Below, piece after piece: positions 25,276 to 32,940 of a stretch of DNA of 36,550 nucleotides. The notes beneath the pieces were generated by a model. The model was not told the origin of the DNA. It was given only the letters and a program-made list of their open reading frames with translations, and searched no databases. The translations under genes were made by a program, and so were the position numbers. This DNA is from Sulfurovum sp. (lineage in GTDB: Bacteria > Campylobacterota > Campylobacteria > Campylobacterales > Sulfurovaceae), in NCBI GenBank assembly GCA_027083995.1, contig JALWME010000217.1, positions 1-36,550 of the forward strand, given 5' to 3'. Every line of letters starts with the position of its first letter. Within the stretch, counting starts at the first letter, position 1.

Positions 25276-26046
25276 TTATCGCCTTCTTGCATATCTACTT
25301 TTTTTGTAGACGGCTAATGCCTGAGGCATAAGTCTTCGTATTTGAGCTATACGGTTAGCAGGAGCTGGGTGTGTAGAGAGGTATTCAGGTACCCTTTGTC
25401 CTTGTCTTCCGAACTTAGCCCAGAAACTAAGTGCTGCTCTTGGGTCATACCCTGCTTTAGCCATCAACATAAGCCCTATAGCATCAGCTTCAGACTCATT
25501 CCCTCTAGAGTAAGGTTTGATATACCCAAGGCTAGCCCCTTGTCCATAGACTTGATTTACTTGTCTTGCGGTTTGTTGATTGACTCCTGCTACACCCATA
25601 CCTACTTGAAGTAAAGCACCTATAAGACCAGCTTTTTGTTTTCTGGCTGCTCCTTTTACACCATGTGACTTAAGAGCGTGTGCTACCTCATGACCTATAA
25701 CAGCGGCGAGTTCTGCTTCATTGGCTGCATATTTGAACAGTCCTGTATAGACAAATATTTTTCCTCCTGGAAGTACAAAGGCGTTGGCTTGTCTAGGATT
25801 ATTTACTAGATGGTATCTCCACTGGAAGTCTGGACGCCCAGATACTCTAGCAATACGTGACCCTACATTTCTTACAGCATTGTAAAGTTTTCCCGATCGT
25901 ATGGTTCTCATCTTAGAGAGTACTTGTCTCTCTTGCTGTGCACCCATTGCATTTTCTTGTTGTGGTGTTGGTGTGGTTCCACTGATACATCCCGAAATCA
26001 GTAGTGCAGAAGACAAAGCCAGTGAAATCTTTAGTATTTTGTTCAT
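25276..26046 (-). CDS. M48-family zinc metalloprotease, lipoprotein (LoiP/YcaL-like)
   Basis: A 256-residue outer-envelope peptidase candidate. The signal ends in lipobox LISGC with Cys20. The M48 domain contains HEVAH (119-123) and the third zinc ligand region NESEADAIG (Glu184), both intact. It ends after KYLSTHPAP-like VPEYLSTHPAPANRIAQI, typical of LoiP/YggG and BepA relatives, but without the BepA TPR domain. Such peptidases degrade misfolded outer membrane proteins. AAGGGA precedes ATG 26046. It converges with the small membrane protein gene and is divergent from glyS. Confidence 0.9.
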   Translation of the reverse strand: MNKILKISLALSSALLISGCISGTTPTPQQENAMGAQQERQVLSKMRTIRSGKLYNAVRNVGSRIARVSGRPDFQWRYHLVNNPRQANAFVLPGGKIFVYTGLFKYAANEAELAAVIGHEVAHALKSHGVKGAARKQKAGLIGALLQVGMGVAGVNQQTARQVNQVYGQGASLGYIKPYSRGNESEADAIGLMLMAKAGYDPRAALSFWAKFGRQGQRVPEYLSTHPAPANRIAQIRRLMPQALAVYKKSRYARRR

Positions 26047-26114
26047 ATCTATCCCTTTTGTAATTTTTATAAAAAATTATAACCTAATTAGATTAAACCA
26101 CCTCTTTACCAAGA

Positions 26115-26142
26115 TTTAGATAAAATAATATCAATTTATAAT
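26115..26142 (+). promoter_or_regulatory. Promoter of glyS
   Basis: TATAAT at 26137-26142 with a weak -35 (TTTAGA, 26115-26120) sixteen bases upstream, in the divergent gap before glyS. AGGA at 26147-26150 precedes ATG 26160. Confidence 0.55.
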
Positions 26143-26159
26143 TACTAGGAAATCCTATT

Positions 26160-28208
26160 ATGACACAACCTTTACTCATCGAAATTGGTGTAGAAGAACT
26201 ACCAGCGATACCACTACTTAAAATCGTAGCAAATATAGAAAAATCATGGGCAACTATACTTAAAGAGTATAATCTTGACAATGATTTTGAATGTATCTAT
26301 ACCCCTAGAAGACTTGTACTGAAACATACGGCTATGCCTGTAAAACAGGCAGATGCAACCGTAGAACTTTTTGGACCCCCTATGGTAGCTGCCATAAAAG
26401 ACGGCGAGCCTACCAATGCAGCACTTGGCTTTGCACGTAAATGTGGTGTAGACTTTACAGAGCTTGGACGTGGTGAGAAAAATGGTAAAGAGGTACTCTA
26501 CTTTAAAAAAGAAGAGAAAGGGAGTGATACTGCTACCCTTTTACAAGAGATGCTAGAGAAGTGGATAGCTTCTATGGCATTTGGAAAGATGATGCGATGG
26601 GGAGACAGAAGTGATGAGTTTATCCGTCCTATTAGATGGCTTCAAGTACGTATGGGTGAAAGCTTAGTACCTGTAGAACTCTATGGTGTATCATCAGATA
26701 CAAAAACCTATGTTCACCGTATGGTGACATATGATGCAGTTGAAGTACCAAATATCGATGCCTATGAGGAGATTCTTAAAGAGGGTGCTGTAATGTTGCA
26801 CCCTAGTGAGCGTAAAGCTATGATACTTGCTGAGTTTGATGCTCTTGAAGATGAATATGACATTATCATAGAGCGTGACAATGCTTTGCTTGCAGAAGTT
26901 GTGGCAATTACAGAAAATCCTAAGGCATTGGTGGGTAGATTTGATGAACTCTTTTTGGAGCTTCCGCCTGAAGTTATCATCACATCTATGAAAGAGCATC
27001 AGCGTTATTTCCCTGTATTTGAGGGTGGTAGGATAGCCAATAAGTTTGTAGTAGTCTCCAATGCCTATACCGATGACTACGCTAAGGTAATCGCAGGAAA
27101 TGAGCGTGTACTTAAACCACGTTTAGCTGATGGACTCTTCTTTTACAAAAATGACCTTAAAAATGGACTCAGCACTGATGGGCTTGAAAAAGTACAGTTT
27201 ATTGATGGTCTAGGAACGCTTGCAGACAAGATAGTAAGAGAGAAGAATATCGCAGTAAGACTGCTAGGACTTTATATGAAAAAAGTAGAAGCCCAAACAG
27301 GCAGAAGTAATGTCGAGTTGGAAAAACTCATGGACAGAGCCGTCAATCTTGCCAAAGCAGACCTTATGAGTGAGATGGTCTATGAGTTTACCGAACTCCA
27401 AGGGCTTATGGGCTACTACTATGCCAAAGCACTAGGAGAAGACCCGCTTGTCTATACAGCCATTAAAGAGCAGTATATGCCTGTAGGTGAGGGTGCAGAG
27501 CTACCTTCGTCTATCTTCTCATCTATTGTTGCAATGTCTGTAAAGCTTGATACGCTCTTTGGACTCTTCTCTGTAGGTAAAATACCAACAGGCTCTAAAG
27601 ACCCGTTTGCACTACGTCGTGCTGTCAATGGTATAGTAAGAATTGTGACCGAGTATGACTTGGCATTTAACATTGATGATATAGTGACACTGCTCAAAGA
27701 CGCATATGATGATTTTGATACTAATTTACTGACAGACTTCATTATAGAGCGAATCAACAAATCACTTGATGCCAACCCATCGGTTATCGCAGCAGTACTA
27801 GCTTCAGGAGAGAGAGACATCAACGAGATAGCCAAAAAAGTCTCAGCACTTAATGAAATCGTAAGTGCTGATGCTTTTAAAGAGCAGTTTTCTACTTTTA
27901 AGCGTGTGGCAAACATCTCTAAAGATGTAGATTTGAAGGCTGACCTAAGTATAGACACCACACTCTTTAAAGAAGATGCAGAAGTCACACTCTATAATGC
28001 CTACGAAAAAGTCATCAATGCCACATACCACAACTACAAAGAAGAACTTGAAGCGATGTTTGGTCTTAAACGTGAGCTTGATGGATACTTTGATGATGTG
28101 ATGGTAAATGCAGAAGATGAGGCATTGAAAAATAACCGTTTACATACTATTGGGTCTGTATATAAGACTTTTAAGGGGATTGCGGATATTAAGGAAATTA
28201 CGGTTTAA
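26160..28208 (+). CDS. glyS: Glycyl-tRNA synthetase beta subunit
   Basis: Beta chain of the heterotetrameric bacterial glycyl-tRNA synthetase; it binds tRNA and cooperates with the catalytic alpha chain, which is not in the window. The 682 residues begin PLLIEIGVEELPAIPL, typical of GlyS, with YTPRRLVL, GFARKCGV, FIRPIRWL, MKEHQRYFPV and the HD-like domain and C-terminal anticodon-binding region following. Length matches the family (about 690). It has its own promoter and is followed by a 167-base gap with hairpins and the Fic module. Confidence 0.95.
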   Translation: MTQPLLIEIGVEELPAIPLLKIVANIEKSWATILKEYNLDNDFECIYTPRRLVLKHTAMPVKQADATVELFGPPMVAAIKDGEPTNAALGFARKCGVDFTELGRGEKNGKEVLYFKKEEKGSDTATLLQEMLEKWIASMAFGKMMRWGDRSDEFIRPIRWLQVRMGESLVPVELYGVSSDTKTYVHRMVTYDAVEVPNIDAYEEILKEGAVMLHPSERKAMILAEFDALEDEYDIIIERDNALLAEVVAITENPKALVGRFDELFLELPPEVIITSMKEHQRYFPVFEGGRIANKFVVVSNAYTDDYAKVIAGNERVLKPRLADGLFFYKNDLKNGLSTDGLEKVQFIDGLGTLADKIVREKNIAVRLLGLYMKKVEAQTGRSNVELEKLMDRAVNLAKADLMSEMVYEFTELQGLMGYYYAKALGEDPLVYTAIKEQYMPVGEGAELPSSIFSSIVAMSVKLDTLFGLFSVGKIPTGSKDPFALRRAVNGIVRIVTEYDLAFNIDDIVTLLKDAYDDFDTNLLTDFIIERINKSLDANPSVIAAVLASGERDINEIAKKVSALNEIVSADAFKEQFSTFKRVANISKDVDLKADLSIDTTLFKEDAEVTLYNAYEKVINATYHNYKEELEAMFGLKRELDGYFDDVMVNAEDEALKNNRLHTIGSVYKTFKGIADIKEITV

Positions 28209-28212
28209 CTTA

Positions 28213-28305
28213 TTCAACGGCTCCTGCTGTTGAACCCATATCGGAAACATGATATTTAAAACAATTATTACTCCGATAAAAGCATCACAGCTGGAGCTGT
28301 GATGC
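28213..28305. repeat. Paired-hairpin (REPIN-like) element downstream of glyS
   Basis: Two hairpins lie in the gap: TTCAACGGC/GCTGTTGAA with loop TCCT (28213-28234, one mismatch) and GCATCACAGCT/AGCTGTGATGC around GG (28282-28305, perfect 11-bp arms). Their centres GGCTCCTGC and GCTGGAGCT are roughly reverse complements, as expected if the two ends of one element are inverted copies. No T-tract follows, so a simple terminator is less likely. Membership in a repeat family is inference. Confidence 0.45.
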
Positions 28306-28317
28306 GAGAGAAGGGTA

Positions 28318-28346
28318 TAGACAAAATCACTGAAATAAGCTATAAT
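28318..28346 (+). promoter_or_regulatory. Promoter of the antitoxin-Fic module
   Basis: TAGACA (28318-28323) and TATAAT (28341-28346) with a 17-base spacer, one mismatch from consensus. AGAGGA at 28364-28369 is the ribosome site, six bases before ATG 28376. Confidence 0.7.
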
Positions 28347-28375
28347 AGATGTAAATAGATAGAAGAGGATATAGG

Positions 28376-28522
28376 ATGAAACATATTAAACTTTCACAAG
28401 AAAACATTAAAAAAACTGTTTCTAATTCTCAAAAAATTGAAGGGTATAAAATTTCTTCAAAATCTTTACAAGAAAAAGCCAAAGCATTGATGGCTAAATA
28501 TAATGTCAAAGTATCAGCTTGA
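28376..28522 (+). CDS. VbhA-like antitoxin of a class I Fic module, 48 residues
   Basis: A very small gene immediately before fic. The 48-residue product contains SQKIEG at 18-23, matching the inhibitory-helix motif (S/T)xxxE(G/N) of Fic antitoxins, followed by a second helix QEKAKALMAKY that fits the VbhA-type layout. In such modules the Glu reaches into the Fic active site and blocks productive ATP binding. It has a promoter and a good ribosome site (AGAGGA), and overlaps fic by 20 bases in another frame, so toxin translation should depend on antitoxin translation. The length, motif, position and overlap together make the call strong although the sequence is short. Confidence 0.85.
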   Translation: MKHIKLSQENIKKTVSNSQKIEGYKISSKSLQEKAKALMAKYNVKVSA

Positions 28523-29111
28523 TAGTAGTCCTGTTTATATAGATGGGACAGATATACCTAAAAATAAATTAAATATAACAGACTCCGAACTCATACATGA
28601 AATAGAACAAAATCTCCTTACACAAGCCTATGAACAATTTTCGGCACAAGTAAATATCAATACTGTATTTGATGAAGAATATTTTGTAAATTTACATAAA
28701 AAAACGCTTGAATCGTTATATGATTTTGCAGGACTTTATAGAAATGTCAACATGAGTAAGGGAGATTCTCAGTTTTGTTTGGCAGAGTATTTGCAAAATG
28801 AATCTGCACGTATATTTAATGCATTGAAAGATGATAATTATTTATCTAATATACTAGATAAAAAAGAGTTTGCTACTAAGTTGGCATATTATCAAGGGGA
28901 GCTTATAGCGTTGCATCCATTTTATGAAGTAAATGGAAGAATCTTGAGGTTATTTTTTGATATGTTGTGTATATACAATGATTATAACACTATAGATTAT
29001 ACAGATTCTATTGCTAATGGTAAATATATACAAGCTTCTATAGAATCTGTGCAATATGCGGATACTACTAAGTTAGAAGAGATCATTTTTAATGGTTTGA
29101 CAAAAAGATAG
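28503..29111 (+). CDS. fic: Fic-domain protein, probable AMP-transferase toxin
   Basis: Fic enzymes transfer AMP or related groups from nucleotides to target proteins; VbhT/FicT toxins AMPylate gyrase and topoisomerase IV. In 202 residues the target-binding flap region (DFAGLYRNVNMSKGDSQF, 74-91) precedes the FIC motif HPFYEVNGRILR (138-149). Catalytic His138, metal-binding Glu142, Asn144, Arg146 and Arg149 are present; the first Gly of the usual (D/E)GNGR is Val143. No internal SxxxE(G/N) helix is visible, consistent with a class I enzyme inhibited by the separate small protein upstream. The start ATG 28503 lies inside the antitoxin gene and has no strong ribosome site of its own. Target unknown. 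Confidence 0.88.
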   Translation: MSKYQLDSSPVYIDGTDIPKNKLNITDSELIHEIEQNLLTQAYEQFSAQVNINTVFDEEYFVNLHKKTLESLYDFAGLYRNVNMSKGDSQFCLAEYLQNESARIFNALKDDNYLSNILDKKEFATKLAYYQGELIALHPFYEVNGRILRLFFDMLCIYNDYNTIDYTDSIANGKYIQASIESVQYADTTKLEEIIFNGLTKR

Positions 29112-29115
29112 TTTT

Positions 29116-30234
29116 ATGGAAACTAAATTTTACGACACTATTATCATTGGAGCAGGCATAGCAGGTGCTACGCTTGCTTATACTCTCATACAGCAAAATC
29201 AAAAAGTACTTGTATTAGACAAAAATGGCATCGCATCAGGTGGATCAGGGGCTGCAGGGGCTTTTGTTTCTCCTAAGATAGGGAAAGGTTCACCTCTTCA
29301 AACACTGACAAATGAAGCCTTTTTATTTGCTAAAGATTTTTACCTTGCTACTTGTCCAGAATATTTTCACCAGACAGGTGTTATACGCATACCTAAAGAT
29401 GAGGCTGATGCAGGGAAGTTTACAGAGTATGAAAAGTTCAATGACACGGAGTATGAAAATTACACTAAAGAGAAGTTACATTCATTAGGCATAGAAGTAG
29501 ACTTTGATAGCTTTTTCTTTCCCGATGCAGGCGATTGTGATGCACCTCAGGTATGTGAATATTTATTGAAAGATATTGAAGTTGCGAATATAGAAGTATT
29601 GGAGTTGAAACAAGAAAATAAACTTTGGAAACTCCTCACTCCTCACTCCTCACTCCTTACTAAAAATGTTGTCTTAGCCACAGGCTTTGAAAGTAACTTA
29701 GCAGACTTACGATATATGGGCATACGAGGTACATGGGGAACACGTGGAGACTTTAGTTCTAAGCTAGCGTTGAATGTGAGTATGCATCAGTCTATGTCCG
29801 TGGGAGCCAATGTAGATGGTATCATCAAACTGGGTGCCACACATGAGAAAAAGGTAAAAAATGTTATGCCTTGTAGTGAGAAACAGGCACTAAGCCTAAA
29901 AGCGAAAGCCTCAACACTGATAGACACTTCAGACTTAGAACTAAAAGAAGTCTTTTGTGGGATGCGTGCAGGGAGTAGGGACTACTTTCCTTTGGTAGGC
30001 AAGGTGATAGATGTACCTTATATGTTAAAAACTTATCCTGACATAATAAGAGGTGCAAAACCAGAGATGAAATATATAGACAATCTTTATATTGTTAATG
30101 GGCTTGGGGGGAGAGGATTTGTATTTGCTCCATTGATGGCAAAACTATTGAACGAATGTATAGTAAGTAGAGAAGAGATAGATATGAGAGTAAATCCTGA
30201 TAGATTGTTTTTTAAGTGGTGTAGAAAACTTTAG
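29116..30234 (+). CDS. FAD-dependent oxidoreductase, MnmC C-terminal-like
   Basis: A 372-residue DAO-fold flavoprotein. The FAD-binding motif IIIGAGIAGATLAYTL is at the N-terminus, GGSGAAGAFVSPKIGKGSPL follows (MnmC proteins have a similar GxxSGxxxGxxxPxL stretch), and GLGGRGFVFAPLMAKLLNE near the C-terminus matches MnmC. MnmC's FAD domain removes the carboxymethyl group from cmnm5U34 in tRNA; here it stands alone without the methyltransferase domain. A general amino-acid oxidase role is an alternative. A 7-base tandem repeat interrupts the middle (29631-29657). It starts 4 bases after fic with no clear ribosome site and overlaps the convergent bpt gene by 4 bases. Confidence 0.75.
   Translation: METKFYDTIIIGAGIAGATLAYTLIQQNQKVLVLDKNGIASGGSGAAGAFVSPKIGKGSPLQTLTNEAFLFAKDFYLATCPEYFHQTGVIRIPKDEADAGKFTEYEKFNDTEYENYTKEKLHSLGIEVDFDSFFFPDAGDCDAPQVCEYLLKDIEVANIEVLELKQENKLWKLLTPHSSLLTKNVVLATGFESNLADLRYMGIRGTWGTRGDFSSKLALNVSMHQSMSVGANVDGIIKLGATHEKKVKNVMPCSEKQALSLKAKASTLIDTSDLELKEVFCGMRAGSRDYFPLVGKVIDVPYMLKTYPDIIRGAKPEMKYIDNLYIVNGLGGRGFVFAPLMAKLLNECIVSREEIDMRVNPDRLFFKWCRKL
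29631..29657 (+). repeat. Heptanucleotide tandem repeat (ACTCCTC)3.9 inside a coding region
   Basis: Three perfect ACTCCTC units plus ACTCCT run from 29631 to 29657. It encodes about LTPHSSLLT in the present frame. Because 7 is not a multiple of 3, gain or loss of one unit would shift the frame and truncate the oxidoreductase. Confidence 0.9.
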
Positions 30235-31004
30235 GTTTCAGAGGGTTTTGTTTTCCATGGTTTCCACTCTGGTTTTTCTAGGATGCGTGGATAGCCTTCC
30301 AGTATCTCCATAGGAGTAAATTTTTCTTTGTAGGCAAAAGCTTTATACCCATCTACCCAGTAGCCAAGATATACCCAATCCAAGCCTAGGTTTTCAGCAA
30401 GGCGGATTTGGTAGAGTAGAGAGTATTTACCTAGTGAATGTCTAGGGTAGTCAGGGTCATAGTAGCAGTAGACAGAACTTATACCATCATCAAGTATATC
30501 TATAAGGTCAACACATACAAGTTTATTATCTATATAGTATAGTAGTTCTTTGCCAAAATCGTTGGCACCATCTACATAGGTATCATAGTATTCTTGAGAG
30601 TCTATATCATGATGATTCCATCCGTCTCTTTTGGCTTTGTATCTATGGTATTTATTGTAGAGGTCTATATACTCTTGGCGTACGCTGGGGTCTTGTATCT
30701 TGATGAGCGTATCATCATTTCTATTGATAGCCTTGCGTTGGGACTTTGAGTATTTGTAATCTTTTACTCTGATACGTAAACTTTTGCACTCAGTACAGCC
30801 ATAACACATAGGATAGATGAAGTTCCTTCCAAAACGTCTCCATCCTCTTTGTGCCACAGCTGTAGCAAATGTTCTTGAAACTACATCAACCCTCTTGTAG
30901 TTCATCTTGACATATTTCCCTGGTATATAGGTACAGGGAGCATCTGCCATAGAAAAATCCGTTGATTTTGGATTTAAAAGTTCTTTGGTTTTTTCATCAT
31001 GCAT
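30231..31004 (-). CDS. bpt: Aspartate/glutamate leucyltransferase Bpt, copy 1
   Basis: Bpt (arginyltransferase family) attaches leucine from Leu-tRNA to N-terminal Asp/Glu of proteins, marking them for ClpS/ClpAP degradation. The 257 residues have CTYIPG near the N-terminus, RGWRRFG, the cysteine cluster CYGCTECKSLRI, the DILDDGISSVYCYYDP segment (quoted in part: LIDILDDGISSVY) and LGYWVDGYKAFAYK. ATG 31004 lies seven bases after a TATAAT box, so the mRNA is probably leaderless. The downstream end overlaps the convergent oxidoreductase gene by 4 bases. A paralogue is encoded directly upstream on the same strand. Confidence 0.92.
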   Translation of the reverse strand: MHDEKTKELLNPKSTDFSMADAPCTYIPGKYVKMNYKRVDVVSRTFATAVAQRGWRRFGRNFIYPMCYGCTECKSLRIRVKDYKYSKSQRKAINRNDDTLIKIQDPSVRQEYIDLYNKYHRYKAKRDGWNHHDIDSQEYYDTYVDGANDFGKELLYYIDNKLVCVDLIDILDDGISSVYCYYDPDYPRHSLGKYSLLYQIRLAENLGLDWVYLGYWVDGYKAFAYKEKFTPMEILEGYPRILEKPEWKPWKTKPSET

Positions 31005-31017
31005 AATGGCTATTATA
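31005..31017 (-). promoter_or_regulatory. -10 box placing the bpt copy 1 start codon at +1
   Basis: On the minus strand GGGTATAAT (TATAAT at 31017-31012) is followed by exactly seven bases and then ATG 31004. This leaves no room for a ribosome site, predicting a leaderless transcript. The promoter sits in the 15-base gap between the two bpt genes; no good -35 is seen. Confidence 0.6.
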
Positions 31018-31019
31018 CC

Positions 31020-31808
31020 CTAATTGGGAGTAGGGGATGATTTTTGTTCATCATTTTGCCATGCTTTCCACTGAGGTATTTGAGAGATATGGGGAAAATC
31101 TTCAAGTATCTCTTGTGGTTTAAAGTTTGGCTTATAGGCAAAGGCTTTACACCCATCTACCCAGTATCCCAGGTAAATCCATGGGAGTTCCAATATCCCT
31201 GCCAGTTTTATCTGGTATAGCAAAGAGTATGTTCCTAAAGAGAGACGAGCGTACTCAGGGTCATAGAAGAAGTAGATGGAGCTAATACCATCATCAAGTA
31301 TATCGATAAGATCTACACCTACAAGTATGCCATCGACGATGTAGAGTACTTCTTTACCAAAATCATTGGCACCATCTACAAAATTTTCATGGTATTCCCG
31401 TTGGCTTATGTTACGGTGTTGCCAGCCATCTACTTTGCTTTTATGTTTATGATACTTGTTATAAAGTGCTATATGTGCAGGCGTAAGAGATGGTTCTTGC
31501 AGGATGATTTGTGTACTTGCATTACGCTTTATGGCTTTGCGTTGTGACTTTGTATATTTGTAGTCTTTTGTGGCTATACGTATACTTTTACATTCGTTAC
31601 AGCCATTACAGATAGGGTGAAAAAAGTACTTACCAAAACGTCTCCATCCACGTGCTATGACTGCAGTGGCAAATGTTTTACTCGCTTCTGATACATACTT
31701 ATAATTCATTCTTACTTTATTGCCAGGGATGTATGCACATTCATAGTCCAGCATAGAAAAGTCTGTTGATGGTGGGTTAAGTAAGTCTATGTTTAGTTCT
31801 TCGTTCAT
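31020..31808 (-). CDS. bpt: Aspartate/glutamate leucyltransferase Bpt, copy 2
   Basis: Second member of a tandem pair, 262 residues. It shares the whole layout with copy 1: ECAYIPG, RGWRRFG, CNGCNECKSIRI, DILDDGISSIYFFYDP, LGYWVDGCKAFAYK, and a Trp-rich end (PQWKAWQ). All motifs appear intact, so both copies should be active enzymes. Identity is high through the core and lower at the ends, so the duplication is not very recent. ATG 31808 again lies seven bases after TATAAT. Sub-functionalisation for different donor tRNAs or acceptor residues is possible but not readable from sequence. Confidence 0.92.
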   Translation of the reverse strand: MNEELNIDLLNPPSTDFSMLDYECAYIPGNKVRMNYKYVSEASKTFATAVIARGWRRFGKYFFHPICNGCNECKSIRIATKDYKYTKSQRKAIKRNASTQIILQEPSLTPAHIALYNKYHKHKSKVDGWQHRNISQREYHENFVDGANDFGKEVLYIVDGILVGVDLIDILDDGISSIYFFYDPEYARLSLGTYSLLYQIKLAGILELPWIYLGYWVDGCKAFAYKPNFKPQEILEDFPHISQIPQWKAWQNDEQKSSPTPN

Positions 31809-31821
31809 AATGATGATTATA
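31809..31821 (-). promoter_or_regulatory. -10 box placing the bpt copy 2 start codon at +1
   Basis: TTGGTATAAT on the minus strand (TATAAT at 31821-31816), then seven bases, then ATG 31808. Same geometry as bpt copy 1, so the duplicated unit includes the promoter. Confidence 0.6.
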
Positions 31822-31856
31822 CCAAGTTTAGTGTAAAATTACCAAAAAAGATTTCT

Positions 31857-32552
31857 ATGTATCTGTATCAACCAACCTCTGGTTACTGTTATAACAGTGA
31901 CTCTATATTTCTTTATGATTTTGTCTCTAGGTTTCACCCTAGGGGAACTTTGTTGGATGTGGGATGTGGTGTGGGCATCATCTCGCTATTGCTTTCTCGT
32001 GACTTTGACATACAAACAAGCATCATAGACAAACAGGCATCCATGCTTAACTATGCCTTACATAATTACGCACTTAACGCACTAGAAGTCAAAAGCTATC
32101 TAGGTGACTTTACCAAGCATGAAACATCAGACAGATACGACTACATTATTTCCAATCCTCCTTTTTATGACTCTAATGTGCAACAAAGTGAAAATACACA
32201 TTTGAATATAGCCAGGTATGCACACCACCTTCCTGTAGAAGGGTTTATGAAAAGAGTGAAGACTTTACTAAAGCCTAGAGGGTGGTTTATCTTCTGTTAT
32301 GATGCAAAACAGATTGATTTGCTTTTGTATCATCTTAAACTAAATGGGTTGAACCCAGAGACAATACAGTTTGTGCACTCCAAAATAGACAGAGAATCCA
32401 AACTTGTCATGATAGCTGCACGTAACAACTCAAAGTCTATGACTCAGATACTTCCACCCCTAGTAGTGTTTGATGAACATAATTGCTATACAACTAAAGC
32501 ACAGGAAGCATTTGAAAAAGCCAATACACATAGTATAAAAGGTGATTTTTAA
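31857..32552 (+). CDS. TrmN6-like tRNA1(Val) adenine37-N6 methyltransferase
   Basis: A 231-residue class I SAM methyltransferase. It begins YQPTSGYCYNSDSIFLYDF, the start typical of TrmN6/YfiC proteins (QxxxGYRxxxDxxLL), with SAM motif LLDVGCGVGIISLLLS and the amino-methylating motif NPPFYDS. TrmN6 methylates N6 of A37 in tRNA-Val; another adenine or glutamine target is possible for NPPF enzymes. A weak A-rich ribosome site precedes ATG 31857. The YkgJ-like gene starts directly after its stop. Confidence 0.82.
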   Translation: MYLYQPTSGYCYNSDSIFLYDFVSRFHPRGTLLDVGCGVGIISLLLSRDFDIQTSIIDKQASMLNYALHNYALNALEVKSYLGDFTKHETSDRYDYIISNPPFYDSNVQQSENTHLNIARYAHHLPVEGFMKRVKTLLKPRGWFIFCYDAKQIDLLLYHLKLNGLNPETIQFVHSKIDRESKLVMIAARNNSKSMTQILPPLVVFDEHNCYTTKAQEAFEKANTHSIKGDF

Positions 32553-32553
32553 T

Positions 32554-32940
32554 ATGGATTTCATAAAAAACCTCATGTCGCAAAAAGGATATGACTACAA
32601 GTTCGACCCCTCCGCCTGTGAGGCTTGTGGTGGGCACTGTTGTACAGGAGAGAGTGGTTACATTTGGGCTAAATATGCAGAGATAGAGAAGATGGCAGCG
32701 TTTGTTAACCTTTCTGTAGAAGAATTTGCTACAATGTATCTGCGAAAGGTAAAACACCGTTATTCGCTTACGGAAAAGAAGCTTTCAGAAGAGAATTATG
32801 CTTGTGTCTTTTTTGATGAGAGTATGAAACGCTGTTCAATTTACCCAGTGCGTCCATTGCAGTGCCGTACATTTCCTTTTTGGGAACAGTTTAAAAATGA
32901 TGAAGATGAGGTAAGAAAAGAGTGTCCTGGTATCGTTTAG
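32554..32940 (+). CDS. YkgJ-family cysteine-cluster protein
   Basis: A 128-residue protein with a CxxCxxxCC motif (Cys22, Cys25, Cys29, Cys30), and further cysteines in YACVFFD, RCSIYPVRPLQCRTFPFW and KECPG. This is the YkgJ/UPF0153 pattern, presumed to bind zinc or an Fe-S cluster; no biochemical function is established. ATG 32554 is preferred over GTG 32542 because AAGGTGA lies eight bases upstream. It follows the methyltransferase gene after one base and overlaps the TPR gene by 19. Confidence 0.85.
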   Translation: MDFIKNLMSQKGYDYKFDPSACEACGGHCCTGESGYIWAKYAEIEKMAAFVNLSVEEFATMYLRKVKHRYSLTEKKLSEENYACVFFDESMKRCSIYPVRPLQCRTFPFWEQFKNDEDEVRKECPGIV

